Below are positions 24,994 to 33,264 of a stretch of 64,000 nt of DNA, piece after piece. The DNA is taken from the NCBI RefSeq assembly GCF_000802225.1, contig NZ_JTDI01000007.1:124001-188000 (forward strand). Reading direction: 5' to 3'. The translations under genes and the position numbers were made by a program. The notes under the pieces are model-generated. The model saw nothing but the letters and a program-made list of their open reading frames with translations, made no database searches and was not told where the DNA came from. Every line of letters starts with the position of its first letter. The stretch's first letter is position 1. This stretch comes from Novosphingobium malaysiense (GTDB taxonomy: Bacteria > Pseudomonadota > Alphaproteobacteria > Sphingomonadales > Sphingomonadaceae).

Positions 24994-27219
24994 TCATTCC
25001 ACCGCGAAATGGTCGGGCGCCTGCCCGGCCAGCCGCCGCTGGTGCATCTGGTCCAGAGCCGTTTCCACGCGCCGCGTGTAGGGCACCGTGTCGAACAGCG
25101 CCGTAGTTGTGCGGTTGGCGGCGAGACGCTCGCGCAAGGCGGCAAGGCGCGCCGGATCGCGAGCGAGATCGAGGGCCAGCGCGGCGTAGGCCTCTTCACT
25201 CTCCACGGCCATTTCGGGCAGGCCGACGCCGGTGACCAGACTGGCCGCTACGCGCGCCGCGAACTGCCGGCCAGCCAGGGTCAGCACCGGCAGCCCGGCC
25301 CAGAGGGCATCGCTGGCGGTAGTGTGGGCATTGACGGCAAAGGTATCGAGGAACAGGTCGGCGTGGACGAGACGGCCAAGGTGCTCGCCATGCGCTACCG
25401 AGCGACTGAAGACGAGGCGAGCGGGATCGACACCGCGCGCTTCCGCCTCGCGGCGCAGGTTGTCCTCGGCCCACTCGTTCGAGCGCAGCAGCCACAGCAC
25501 GCTGCCGGGCACTTCGCGAAGAAGGCCCATCCAGACGTCCCATTCACGGGGCGAAATCTTGTAGGTGTGATTGAAACTTGCGAAGACGAAGCCGTTTTCC
25601 GGCAAGCCCCAGCCGCTGCGTCCCTTGGTGTCGGCCACGATTTCGCGACGGTTATCGTTGGCCTGGTAGCAGCCGGCGAGACGCACGATCTTTTCACTGA
25701 AGTACTGTTCCGCGCCTTCGGGCATAGTCACGTGGTCGGCGATGAAATAGTCCATGCACGGATGGCCGATGGTGCCGGGATACCCCATGAAGCTCACCTG
25801 CACCGGCGCAAGGCGATGACCGAAAAGCCGGGTTCGGGTTCCGCGGGTATAGCCCTTGAGGTCCACCGCGATGTCGAGGTTGTCCTTGCGGGCCAGCGCC
25901 ACGATATCCTCGTCGCGCATCGCGCCCACTTCGGTAAAGCCGTCGACCTGTCCGCGCAGCTCGGCGCGGGTGTAGTCGTCATCGCGCCTGGGTCCGTAGC
26001 TGTAGAGGCGCACGTCGAATCGGGAACGGTCGTGCTCGCGGAAGAAACCCGCCATCAGGTACATCGTGGCGTGGTTGTGGAAGTCGGCAGAGAAATAGCC
26101 GATGCGGATGCGGCCGTCGGCAGCCGGCTCGGGCTGGGGCAGACTTTGGGGTTGCGCCGGGAACATCATGGCCGCGCAGTCCAGAGACCGGCGCAGCTGG
26201 TGGGCCGGATCGTCGACGAAAGGCAACGAGGCGAAGGGTTGAACGGCAGCCGCCTCTGGCCCGACCGTCAGCGGATACTGGCCGCGCGTGCTCCAGTCGC
26301 AGATGTGCGCTTCCTCGAAGAGCGCCTGTAGCCGGGCGGAGCGGTCGGTCGGGTCGAGAGCAAGAGCGCTGCGGAAGGAAGAGATCGCGCCCGGCTCATC
26401 TCCCTTGAGCACCAGCACCTTGCCCTTGTTTATGAGGGCCTGGCCGTTCTTGGGATTGGCCTTCAGAGCCAGGTTGAGCGATTCGAGGGCTTCATCGATG
26501 CGTTCCAGCTGGAGCAGTTCACCGCCCATGTTGTTGTGCGCATCGCTATGCGACGGGCGCAGCTTCACGGCCCGCTTGAAACACTCAACGGCCTCTTCGC
26601 GACGCGCCGCCTTGGCGAGCAGGTTGCCCAGATTGTAATGGGCGTCCACGTATTCCGGATTGATGCGAATGGCGGCCGCGAAGTGTTCGGCAGCCTCATC
26701 CGGTCGATCGGCTAGCTGCAGGAGATTGCCGAGATTGTACTGCGCATCCGCATAATCGGGCGCGTGGGCAATCACCTGGCGATAGGTCGCCTCGGCCTCG
26801 TCCAGAAGGCCTTGCTTGCGCAGCGCGATGGCAAGGTTGTTGTAGCTGGCCGGATGGTCGGGATCGGCTTCGATGGCGCGCCGAAACGCTTCGGCTGCGC
26901 CGGCATTGTCATTGAGCGCGAGCAGCGAGGCGCCAAGCAGGTTCTGGACACCGTGCGAGTGCGGATAGGATTCCGCCAGCGCGTGGCCATGCCGGGCACA
27001 TTCGTCCATGCGGCCGGACTGGTAGGCCGCGACCATGACGTCGAACTGCTGTTGCGACGGGTTGTTGTGAGCGGCTTCCAGCGCTTCGAGCGCTGCCCGC
27101 GCACGCGGATTGCGCGGGTGCTTGTCCAGCACCTTGCGATAGAGCGCCCGCGCCGCATCGGTCTCACCGCGCTTGGCAGCCCCCTTGGCCTTGATAAGTA
27201 GCGTTTCCAGTCCGCTCAT
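24994..27219 (-). CDS. TPR protein with O-GlcNAc transferase (GT41/SPINDLY-like) domain
   Basis: A 741-residue cytoplasmic protein. Residues about 1-300 are tandem TPR repeats (for example YNNLAIALRKQG, DAQYNLGNLLQLADR, DAHYNLGNLLAKAAR, DAHNNMGGELLQLER). About 370-730 is the GT41 catalytic region: IRIGYFSADFHNHA, DIAVDLKGYT, HRLAPVQVSFMGYPGTIG, the UDP-binding FASFNHTYKISP, then DALWAGLPVLTLAG. It is predicted to transfer a sugar to protein Ser/Thr; bacterial targets such as flagellin are known in other species. No flagellar gene is nearby, so the substrate is open. Confidence 0.9.
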   Translation of the reverse strand: MSGLETLLIKAKGAAKRGETDAARALYRKVLDKHPRNPRARAALEALEAAHNNPSQQQFDVMVAAYQSGRMDECARHGHALAESYPHSHGVQNLLGASLLALNDNAGAAEAFRRAIEADPDHPASYNNLAIALRKQGLLDEAEATYRQVIAHAPDYADAQYNLGNLLQLADRPDEAAEHFAAAIRINPEYVDAHYNLGNLLAKAARREEAVECFKRAVKLRPSHSDAHNNMGGELLQLERIDEALESLNLALKANPKNGQALINKGKVLVLKGDEPGAISSFRSALALDPTDRSARLQALFEEAHICDWSTRGQYPLTVGPEAAAVQPFASLPFVDDPAHQLRRSLDCAAMMFPAQPQSLPQPEPAADGRIRIGYFSADFHNHATMYLMAGFFREHDRSRFDVRLYSYGPRRDDDYTRAELRGQVDGFTEVGAMRDEDIVALARKDNLDIAVDLKGYTRGTRTRLFGHRLAPVQVSFMGYPGTIGHPCMDYFIADHVTMPEGAEQYFSEKIVRLAGCYQANDNRREIVADTKGRSGWGLPENGFVFASFNHTYKISPREWDVWMGLLREVPGSVLWLLRSNEWAEDNLRREAEARGVDPARLVFSRSVAHGEHLGRLVHADLFLDTFAVNAHTTASDALWAGLPVLTLAGRQFAARVAASLVTGVGLPEMAVESEEAYAALALDLARDPARLAALRERLAANRTTTALFDTVPYTRRVETALDQMHQRRLAGQAPDHFAVE

Positions 27220-27406
27220 TTGCGCTTCCCCTTGCGTCCCAGCGAGCCTTTCCGAATGGTTAAGGCAAACAGGGTTGACCGACAGTGATCGTCGGCCACG
27301 GGGATTCCCCTAGACTGTCACTTATGGACCGTTTCGTTCTCGAGCCGCGGCCATGGGATCACGATCGGGAGCACTGCGCTCGCCCGTCGGTGTTTGCCAG
27401 CAGGCT

Positions 27407-28540
27407 TCATTCCGCCGGAACGGCGCCGGTTTCCGAAGCGAGGTTCGCGAAATCCGGCTTGGGCTGCGGGGAGCGGAGAAACTGCTGTTTGAGCAGCTTG
27501 CGGACAGGCAGGTCCCAGAGCCGGAACACGGCATAGGTCAGGAAGATCGTGACCGGAATGACGATCAAGCCGTTTGCCATCAGCGAACCGCCGAGCCGGA
27601 AGCCCTTGGCCTTGGCAACACCGTTGAGCATCCAGATCACGGGCGTGTGCAGCGCGTAAAGCGGGTAGGAGAGGTCCCCGAAGAACCGAGCGAGCCGCTC
27701 GGGCTTCGGAGCCAGATTGACCCGGCTGCCGCCGGCAATGATCGCAGGAAACACGAGCCCCAGCGCGGCCATGGCAATCCAGGATGGCAGCCACTCGACG
27801 GGAGCCGCGAACAGACCGACCAGCGCGATGATGGCAACGGGCGCCGGCACCGAGAGCTGGAAGATGCCGCGCTCTTTCATGCCGAACAGCAGAACACCGA
27901 CCATGAACGAAAAGGCCACGCGCGACAGACCGTAGAAGTAGCCGTAGTTCTCGAGATCGAGGAACGAGGTGCCGTCCGCACCGGGGCCGAAATAGGCCAC
28001 GCTCCAGGCTGCCGCCCCGATCGCTGCCGCACAGATCGGCAGCAGCAGAAACACATCGCGTATTCGGTGGAGCAGGAGACCGAATGCCAGATAGGCAATG
28101 AACTCGAAATGCAGCGACCACAGCGCGATATTGAGCGGAAAGAAGGATGCCCCCGCCTTGAGATCCGAAGGGATCATCAGCAGCGTCAGTATCGCTTCCT
28201 TGACGAGCTGTCCGTCGAACAGGGGCGCTCCTGCTGCGTAGGCGGCACCGACAAGTCGCACGATGCCGGCCACGACACCTGCGAGGATGAGCGGATAAAG
28301 ACGAATGACGCGTGCGATCAGGAAACGCCCGACCGGATACCCTTGCCGAAGCCGGTCCTTGTACGCGTAGGCGACGACAAACCCGCTGAGCATGAAGAAG
28401 AAGTCGACGGCCAGGATGCTGGCCCCGAAAACCCTGTAGCCAAGCCCGTCGAACCAATGAAGCAGGACGACGGCAAGCGCAGCGACCCCGCGCAGTCCGT
28501 CAAGGAACAGAAAGTGTTGGCGACCTTGAGTTGCCGTCAT
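27407..28540 (-). CDS. acyltransferase family (AT3) membrane protein
   Basis: A 377-residue inner-membrane O-acyltransferase with about ten hydrophobic helices. The family signature FLFLDGLRGVAALAVVLLHW lies at the N-terminus and is followed by FFFMLSGFVVAY, including the catalytic His (LLHW) region. The ATG at 28540 places this signature just after the start, as in relatives; upstream in-frame codons lack support. Such enzymes acetylate or succinylate LPS, peptidoglycan or exopolysaccharide. Its target here is unknown. Confidence 0.88.
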   Translation of the reverse strand: MTATQGRQHFLFLDGLRGVAALAVVLLHWFDGLGYRVFGASILAVDFFFMLSGFVVAYAYKDRLRQGYPVGRFLIARVIRLYPLILAGVVAGIVRLVGAAYAAGAPLFDGQLVKEAILTLLMIPSDLKAGASFFPLNIALWSLHFEFIAYLAFGLLLHRIRDVFLLLPICAAAIGAAAWSVAYFGPGADGTSFLDLENYGYFYGLSRVAFSFMVGVLLFGMKERGIFQLSVPAPVAIIALVGLFAAPVEWLPSWIAMAALGLVFPAIIAGGSRVNLAPKPERLARFFGDLSYPLYALHTPVIWMLNGVAKAKGFRLGGSLMANGLIVIPVTIFLTYAVFRLWDLPVRKLLKQQFLRSPQPKPDFANLASETGAVPAE

Positions 28541-28764
28541 GCAGTCTGCCCACCTCGAATTATGAAAAGCGCGTATTCCAAAAACCAAAAGCCTCGATCG
28601 CCCCGAACGACGAAATTGCATCGCCATCCACATCCGGAAGTGCAGGAATTTCGCAAAAGTTCGGAAAAACCAAGGACGAGCAAAAGGTATCAGGTCTCGG
28701 CCCGCCGGCAATCATTCAGAAGGGGAATAACCTTATTAGCTACGCTCGGCGCTATCGGTCGGGA

Positions 28765-28974
28765 CTACTTGCGCCAAAAGGTGAGCCGGCTGCCGAACGA
28801 CGATTCCTTCGCCGCGCTACCCTCGTCCCGGTGAAGCTGCCGGGCCTTGCGCTCGTGCTTTATTGCGGTTTCGCGGAGATACCGTGCAACCGCGTCATCG
28901 GTATGACGGTCTGCCATCATTCGTGCGTAGCGAGCCAACTGCTGGTAATAGATCGCATCACGAATCTCTTCCAT
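28765..28974 (-). CDS. small hypothetical helical protein
   Basis: A 69-residue protein from ATG 28974. The sequence MEEIRDAIYYQQLARYARMMADRHTDDAVARYLRETAIKHERKA, given only in part, is a predicted long amphipathic helix. It resembles the many short sphingomonad ORFs with the pattern YRxLAxxAR...R..L...A..ER. No function is assigned. The frame is open further upstream, but the composition there is unlike protein. Lower GC than the surroundings and a weak ribosome site. Confidence 0.6.
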   Translation of the reverse strand: MEEIRDAIYYQQLARYARMMADRHTDDAVARYLRETAIKHERKARQLHRDEGSAAKESSFGSRLTFWRK

Positions 28975-29440
28975 GGCGGCGTTATACCGCCAAGCGCGAC
29001 TATTTGTGGAGTCTTTTAAGGCCCCGATTTTCGCTGCGACAATCGAACAACTACCGAATAGGGCTCGACACGGCTCAAGGTGCTGCCGCGATGAAAACGG
29101 CATCATGAGCCTGCAGGTGCAGGCCTCAAGCAAGCCCTGCGTCCGTTGACCAATGCACACAAGTTGGTGAACGCCAGATCCATGCTCGCACATCTTCGTC
29201 TGCCGGCCATCCCCGAAAAGGTATAGTTTAGCCGATTCGCATGACAGATCACCGCCAATGACGTCTTAATAATCATCGCTTTATGGCTATGCTTGCATAC
29301 TTGTTATATGTTTGATAAATACTTTTCCATACGAACGCCATTGGTCATCATTTCGCTTCATTCCGCTTAATTCGGAAATGGAGAATGAATATTCACGATC
29401 AAGGAAAGGTGCATTCCCAGTTTTTGTGGGAGGCCGTCCA
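28975..29440. other. AT-richer intergenic region before the cupin-like gene
   Basis: About 465 bases with no gene I can support apart from a possible N-terminal extension of the next ORF (ATG at 29312). The stretch 29255-29330 is notably AT-rich for this genome (cttgcatacttgttatatg, gataaatac) and probably carries the promoter of the cupin/JmjC-like gene. No terminal repeats or att-like duplication of the nearby tRNA were found. Confidence 0.45.
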
Positions 29441-30397
29441 ATGACCGTACTCGAGCCGGAGCGGATTTTCGCAATCGCGTCGGAAACCTGTCGGCAGAAC
29501 TTCACGCGTAGATCGTTCACTCTCGATCATCGTCTTTGCGGGCATGAGCTTTTTAGCCTGGACCGCTTGGCTCTGGCCGCAGAGCGCGCCCTCTCCTCTA
29601 TGCCGGGCGAGCAGCTCTTCGCCAGCGCAGGCGATCAAGGCACTCTGGACAGCAACTTCGCCGAGATGGGCGAGCGAAAAAGCTCCCCGGAGATCATCTC
29701 CAATCTGTCCGGCGCCAGAGCCTGGAGCAAGTTATCGAAAATCAATGTGTTCGATAGCGACTATGCCGACTTGCTGGAGGATATACTTGCCGACTTCTAC
29801 GTGATTTCGGAGCTCCCACCAGAAAGCGTGAGCGACGCCAGTCTGACTGTGTTCCTGACATCTCCGCGCGTGGTAACGCCATTTCATATAGATCACGAAG
29901 CCAACATACTCTGTCAAATCTCGGGAGATGCCAAAACCCTTTGCGTCTTTCCGCCAGACGACCGCGAGGTGGTGTCTCTCGGGCAAATCGAATCCTTTTA
30001 CGTGAACGACATAAATGCCGCGAAATATCGGCCGGTAATCCAGTCGCACGGCGTGGAATATGTTCTGACGGCAGGCACGGCGCTGCATATCCCGCCGTTA
30101 GCGGCACACTGGGCCAAGAATGGCGATGACATTTCGATCAGCCTGAGCCTCAGCCTGTGCATGCATGAGCTGGAAAAGCGCGCCCGGGTCCATCAGGTGA
30201 ACTACCATCTCCGCAAGATCGGATTGCAGCCAAAGGAGCCGGGAGACAGTTTCTTCGACAACGCCAAGGCCGGCATTCTGTCAATCTTTTCAAAACGCCA
30301 TCCGCAGACTTACAACGAACGCGTCTTCTCGGCTGTCCAGAGATTGCGCAGCCCCGGGCGATTTGCACGCCAAGCCCTCCGCAAGTTTGCAAGATAG
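29441..30397 (+). CDS. cupin-like/JmjC-fold protein
   Basis: A 318-residue protein with a double-stranded beta-helix core of the transcription-factor-JmjC type. A probable metal site is TPFHIDHEANILCQI (HxD, about 150), followed by KTLCVFPPDD and then GTALHIPPLAAHW with the distal His. These are features of 2-oxoglutarate/Fe hydroxylases of the cupin-8 group. An ATG at 29441 with a GTGGGAGG site is preferred to 29312. GC is lower than in the neighbours and it sits beside tRNA-Thr, suggesting acquisition. Substrate unknown; a peptide or small molecule hydroxylase is inferred. Confidence 0.7.
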   Translation: MTVLEPERIFAIASETCRQNFTRRSFTLDHRLCGHELFSLDRLALAAERALSSMPGEQLFASAGDQGTLDSNFAEMGERKSSPEIISNLSGARAWSKLSKINVFDSDYADLLEDILADFYVISELPPESVSDASLTVFLTSPRVVTPFHIDHEANILCQISGDAKTLCVFPPDDREVVSLGQIESFYVNDINAAKYRPVIQSHGVEYVLTAGTALHIPPLAAHWAKNGDDISISLSLSLCMHELEKRARVHQVNYHLRKIGLQPKEPGDSFFDNAKAGILSIFSKRHPQTYNERVFSAVQRLRSPGRFARQALRKFAR

Positions 30398-30588
30398 GAT
30401 CGGGACGGGGCAGAGTACCTCGCAGATACCGGAATCCTGCCGGTCACAGCGACGTCGGATAACAGCGGCGCTCCACAACGCGCTCTCAACGCGAGCCGAG
30501 CCTGTCGAATACGAACGGAGTCGGTTGCGCGTTGGCCGATACGAGCAGCGAGACGGCGGTATTCCCTGCCAATGCATCTTCAGGAAGG

Positions 30589-30664
30589 TGGTGCCGCTTA
30601 CAGGACTCGAACCTGTGGCCCCATCATTACGAATGATGTGCTCTACCAACTGAGCTAAAGCGGC
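30589..30664 (-). tRNA. tRNA-Thr (CGT)
   Basis: A 76-base cloverleaf with encoded CCA. Acceptor arms are GCCGCTT and AAGCGGC, anticodon stem ATCAT/ATGAT around the loop TCGTA (anticodon CGT), D-loop TCAGTTGGTAGA and T-arm ACAGG-TTCGAGT-CCTGT. All arms pair. Confidence 0.97.
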
Positions 30665-30800
30665 GTGCCTCGCGTTTCCGGAGATCTCCGGCGCTTGGAC
30701 AGGGGGCGCCTTTACCGAGGCGTGCGGGCTCGTGCAAGGGGCTTTGCACGGCATGGGCAATTGTTCGTCTTGCCGCGACGCGGATCGGGCCTATGTTACT

Positions 30801-30813
30801 AGACAAGTGTCTA
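30801..30813. promoter_or_regulatory. palindromic box AGACAAGTGTCTA, copy 2
   Basis: Part of the perfect 14-base palindrome-like repeat TAGACA-AG-TGTCTA (30800-30813), 20 bases upstream of the crotonase start. Identical over 13 bases to the box at 4273-4285. Its placement between a probable promoter and the gene fits repression by a dimeric regulator such as a TetR-family acyl-CoA sensor. Confidence 0.65.
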
Positions 30814-30832
30814 AGAATATACCGAGGGAAAG

Positions 30833-31756
30833 ATGCCGCAAGCCGATGCCGGTCAGGACCCGGCCTTCACGCAGATCCGCTATGACATCGCCGCGCCCAG
30901 GGTCGCGCGCATAACTCTGGCGCGCCCGGCAAAGCGCAACGCACAGGGCACGCGCATGACCTACGAGATCGACGCGGCGCTGCGGCTGGCGTGCGACGAC
31001 GAGGCCGTGAGCGTGATCGTGCTGGCAGCCGACGGCGACCATTTCAGTGCCGGACACGACCTGTCGATGAGCGAAGGGCCGATGGGCGCGCCACGCGAAC
31101 GGACCAGCCTGTGGGGCGAGTTCGGCACGCCGGGCTGGGAGGGACTCTATACCCGCGAGCGCGAGGTCTATCTCGAGATGACGGAACGCTGGCGCAACGC
31201 GCCCAAGCCGGTGATCGCCGCGGTGCAGGGCAGCGTGATTTCCGGCGGGCTGATGCTGATGTGGTTTGCCGACATCATCGTTGCGGCGGACGATGCCCGG
31301 TTCCGTGACAATACCGGGTCGGACATGGGCGTGCCGGGCGTGGAGTTCTTCGCCCACCCCTTCGAGCTGGGCGTGCGGCGCGCCAAGCAGATGCTGTTCA
31401 CCGGCGGCTGGCTCTCGGCGCAGGCGGCTGCCGCCGCGGGCATGGTCAACGAAGTCGTGCCGCGCGCGCAGTTGCACGAGCGGGCGCTGGAACTGGCGCA
31501 GGAGATCGCCCGCACCGACCGCTTCGCGCTCAAGCTGATGAAGGCCTCGGTCAACGCAGCGCAGGATGCGATGGGGCGGCGCGAGGCGATGCAGACCGCC
31601 TTTGCCAACCACCAGATCGGCCACCTGCAGAACATGCTGCTTCACGGCTTTCCCATCGACATCACCCGCCTGCCCGACTCGGTGCGGCGCCATCTGGAAG
31701 AGGCGCTCGCGGCCAGCGGCGGCATGCCCTCCGCCCGTAAGCCTTCGGAGGACTGA
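30833..31756 (+). CDS. crotonase-superfamily protein
   Basis: A 307-residue enoyl-CoA hydratase/isomerase-fold protein, first gene of catabolic block A. The oxyanion-hole motif DHFSAGHDLSMSEG (about 66) and GSVISGGLMLMWFAD are visible. The two catalytic Glu positions of classical hydratases are replaced here (SGGLMLM, and ARFRDNTGSD for the second), so hydratase activity is uncertain. The C-terminus includes HHLEEAL-type helices. A palindromic operator lies just upstream, and an acyl-CoA synthetase gene starts five bases after its stop. Confidence 0.87.
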   Translation: MPQADAGQDPAFTQIRYDIAAPRVARITLARPAKRNAQGTRMTYEIDAALRLACDDEAVSVIVLAADGDHFSAGHDLSMSEGPMGAPRERTSLWGEFGTPGWEGLYTREREVYLEMTERWRNAPKPVIAAVQGSVISGGLMLMWFADIIVAADDARFRDNTGSDMGVPGVEFFAHPFELGVRRAKQMLFTGGWLSAQAAAAAGMVNEVVPRAQLHERALELAQEIARTDRFALKLMKASVNAAQDAMGRREAMQTAFANHQIGHLQNMLLHGFPIDITRLPDSVRRHLEEALAASGGMPSARKPSED

Positions 31757-31760
31757 GCAC

Positions 31761-33239
31761 ATGGCCGGGATCGTGCTGGGGGACCTGCCCGAACGCAACG
31801 CCGCGCGATGCGGTGCCGAGCATTGGGCGGTGCGCCACGGCGACGGGGTGCTGAGCTGGGGCGAACTCGCCGACGCCGCAACCCGCCGGGCGCGCGCGCT
31901 TCACGGGCAGGGGGTGGGACAAGGCGACCGCGTGGTTCTCTCCATCCCCAACGGCAACGCCTTTTTCGAATGGACCTTTGCGGTGTGGAAGCTGGGCGCG
32001 ACGCCGACGGTCGTTTCCCACCGGCTGCCCAAACCCGAGTTCGAGGCGATCCTTGCTCTGGCCGAACCACGCGCGGCCGTGATCGCCGACGAGGATCTGC
32101 GCGCGGGATGCCAGGGATTGCCGGTCACATTCGGTCGCGATCATCCCGATGGCACGCCGCTCCCGGCCCTCGTGGCCCCGAGCTGGAAGGCCATGACCTC
32201 GGGCGGGTCGACCGGGCGTCCCAAGCTGATCGTTGACCACCACCCCTCGCAGCTCGACGATTCGGTGCGCGGGCTCGGCATTCCGGTGGATGGAGTGATG
32301 CTCAATGCCGGACCGCTCTATCACAACTTCCCTTTCGCCATGTCGCACTCGGTGATGGTGCACGGCAATTCCGTCGTCGGGATGGAGCGTTTCGATGCCG
32401 AGGAATTCCTGCGGCTGGTCCACCGGTACAAGGTGCAGTGGACCGCGCTGGTGCCGACGATGATGCAGCGCGTAGCGCGCCTGCCAGACGAGGTGCGTGC
32501 ACAGTACGACATCTCTTCGCTCGAAGCCCTGTGGCACACCGCCGCACCGATCACGCCCGAACTCAAGGAATTCTGGATCGACTGGATCGGACCGCAGAAG
32601 GTCTGGGAGATGTACGGTGGCACCGAAGGCTTTGCGACCACGCAGCTGAACGGTGCGGAATGGTTGGCGCATCGGGGATCGGTCGGCAAACCGACGTGGT
32701 CCGAAGTGCTGATCCGGGGGGAGGATGGCGCTGCCCTGCCGCCGGGCAAGATCGGCGAGATCTATATGCGGCGCAAGGGCGCAACCGACGAAGACACGTC
32801 GTACCATTATCTTGGCGCGGACGGCCGGCGTTTGCCGGATGGATTCGAAAGCTTCGGCGACCACGGCTGGGTCGACGAGGACGGTTATCTCTACATTGCC
32901 GACAGGCGCACCGACCTGATCCTGTCGGGCGGGCGCAACCTCTATCCGGCCGAGATCGAGGCAGCGCTGCTGGCTCATCCCGAGGTGGCAGAGGCAATCG
33001 TGATCGGCCTGCCGGATGAAGATCTGGGCGCGCGTGCTCACGCCATCGTTCGGCTTGAAGAGGGTCCCGGCGTAGACGCGGCGGATCTGATGGATTGGGT
33101 GCGGGAGCGGCTGGTCGCCTACAAGGTGCCGCGCAGCATCGAATTCACCGAGACCGCACTGCGCGACGAAGCGGGCAAGGCGCGACGCAATGCGCTCCGT
33201 GCGGAACGGATCGCGGCAGCTGGCGCAGGCGCCGGCTGA
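31761..33239 (+). CDS. AMP-dependent acyl-CoA synthetase/ligase
   Basis: A 492-residue class I adenylate-forming enzyme that activates a carboxylic acid to its CoA thioester. Motifs in order: P-loop-like MTSGGSTGRPKLIV (about 140), MYGGTEGFATT (about 285), the ribose-binding DHGWVDEDGYLYIADRRTD (about 375) and the C-terminal Lys in DEAGKARRNALR. It is shorter than FadD and closer to bile-acid/carnitine-type ligases. Co-directional with the crotonase and probably one operon. Substrate unknown. Confidence 0.9.
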   Translation: MAGIVLGDLPERNAARCGAEHWAVRHGDGVLSWGELADAATRRARALHGQGVGQGDRVVLSIPNGNAFFEWTFAVWKLGATPTVVSHRLPKPEFEAILALAEPRAAVIADEDLRAGCQGLPVTFGRDHPDGTPLPALVAPSWKAMTSGGSTGRPKLIVDHHPSQLDDSVRGLGIPVDGVMLNAGPLYHNFPFAMSHSVMVHGNSVVGMERFDAEEFLRLVHRYKVQWTALVPTMMQRVARLPDEVRAQYDISSLEALWHTAAPITPELKEFWIDWIGPQKVWEMYGGTEGFATTQLNGAEWLAHRGSVGKPTWSEVLIRGEDGAALPPGKIGEIYMRRKGATDEDTSYHYLGADGRRLPDGFESFGDHGWVDEDGYLYIADRRTDLILSGGRNLYPAEIEAALLAHPEVAEAIVIGLPDEDLGARAHAIVRLEEGPGVDAADLMDWVRERLVAYKVPRSIEFTETALRDEAGKARRNALRAERIAAAGAGAG

Positions 33240-33264
33240 TCCTGCCGGCACCTGCGTATCCCAA

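Noticed and set aside
30589..30664. tRNA-Thr as attachment site of an island
   Set aside because: No duplicated tRNA 3' end and no integrase could be found.
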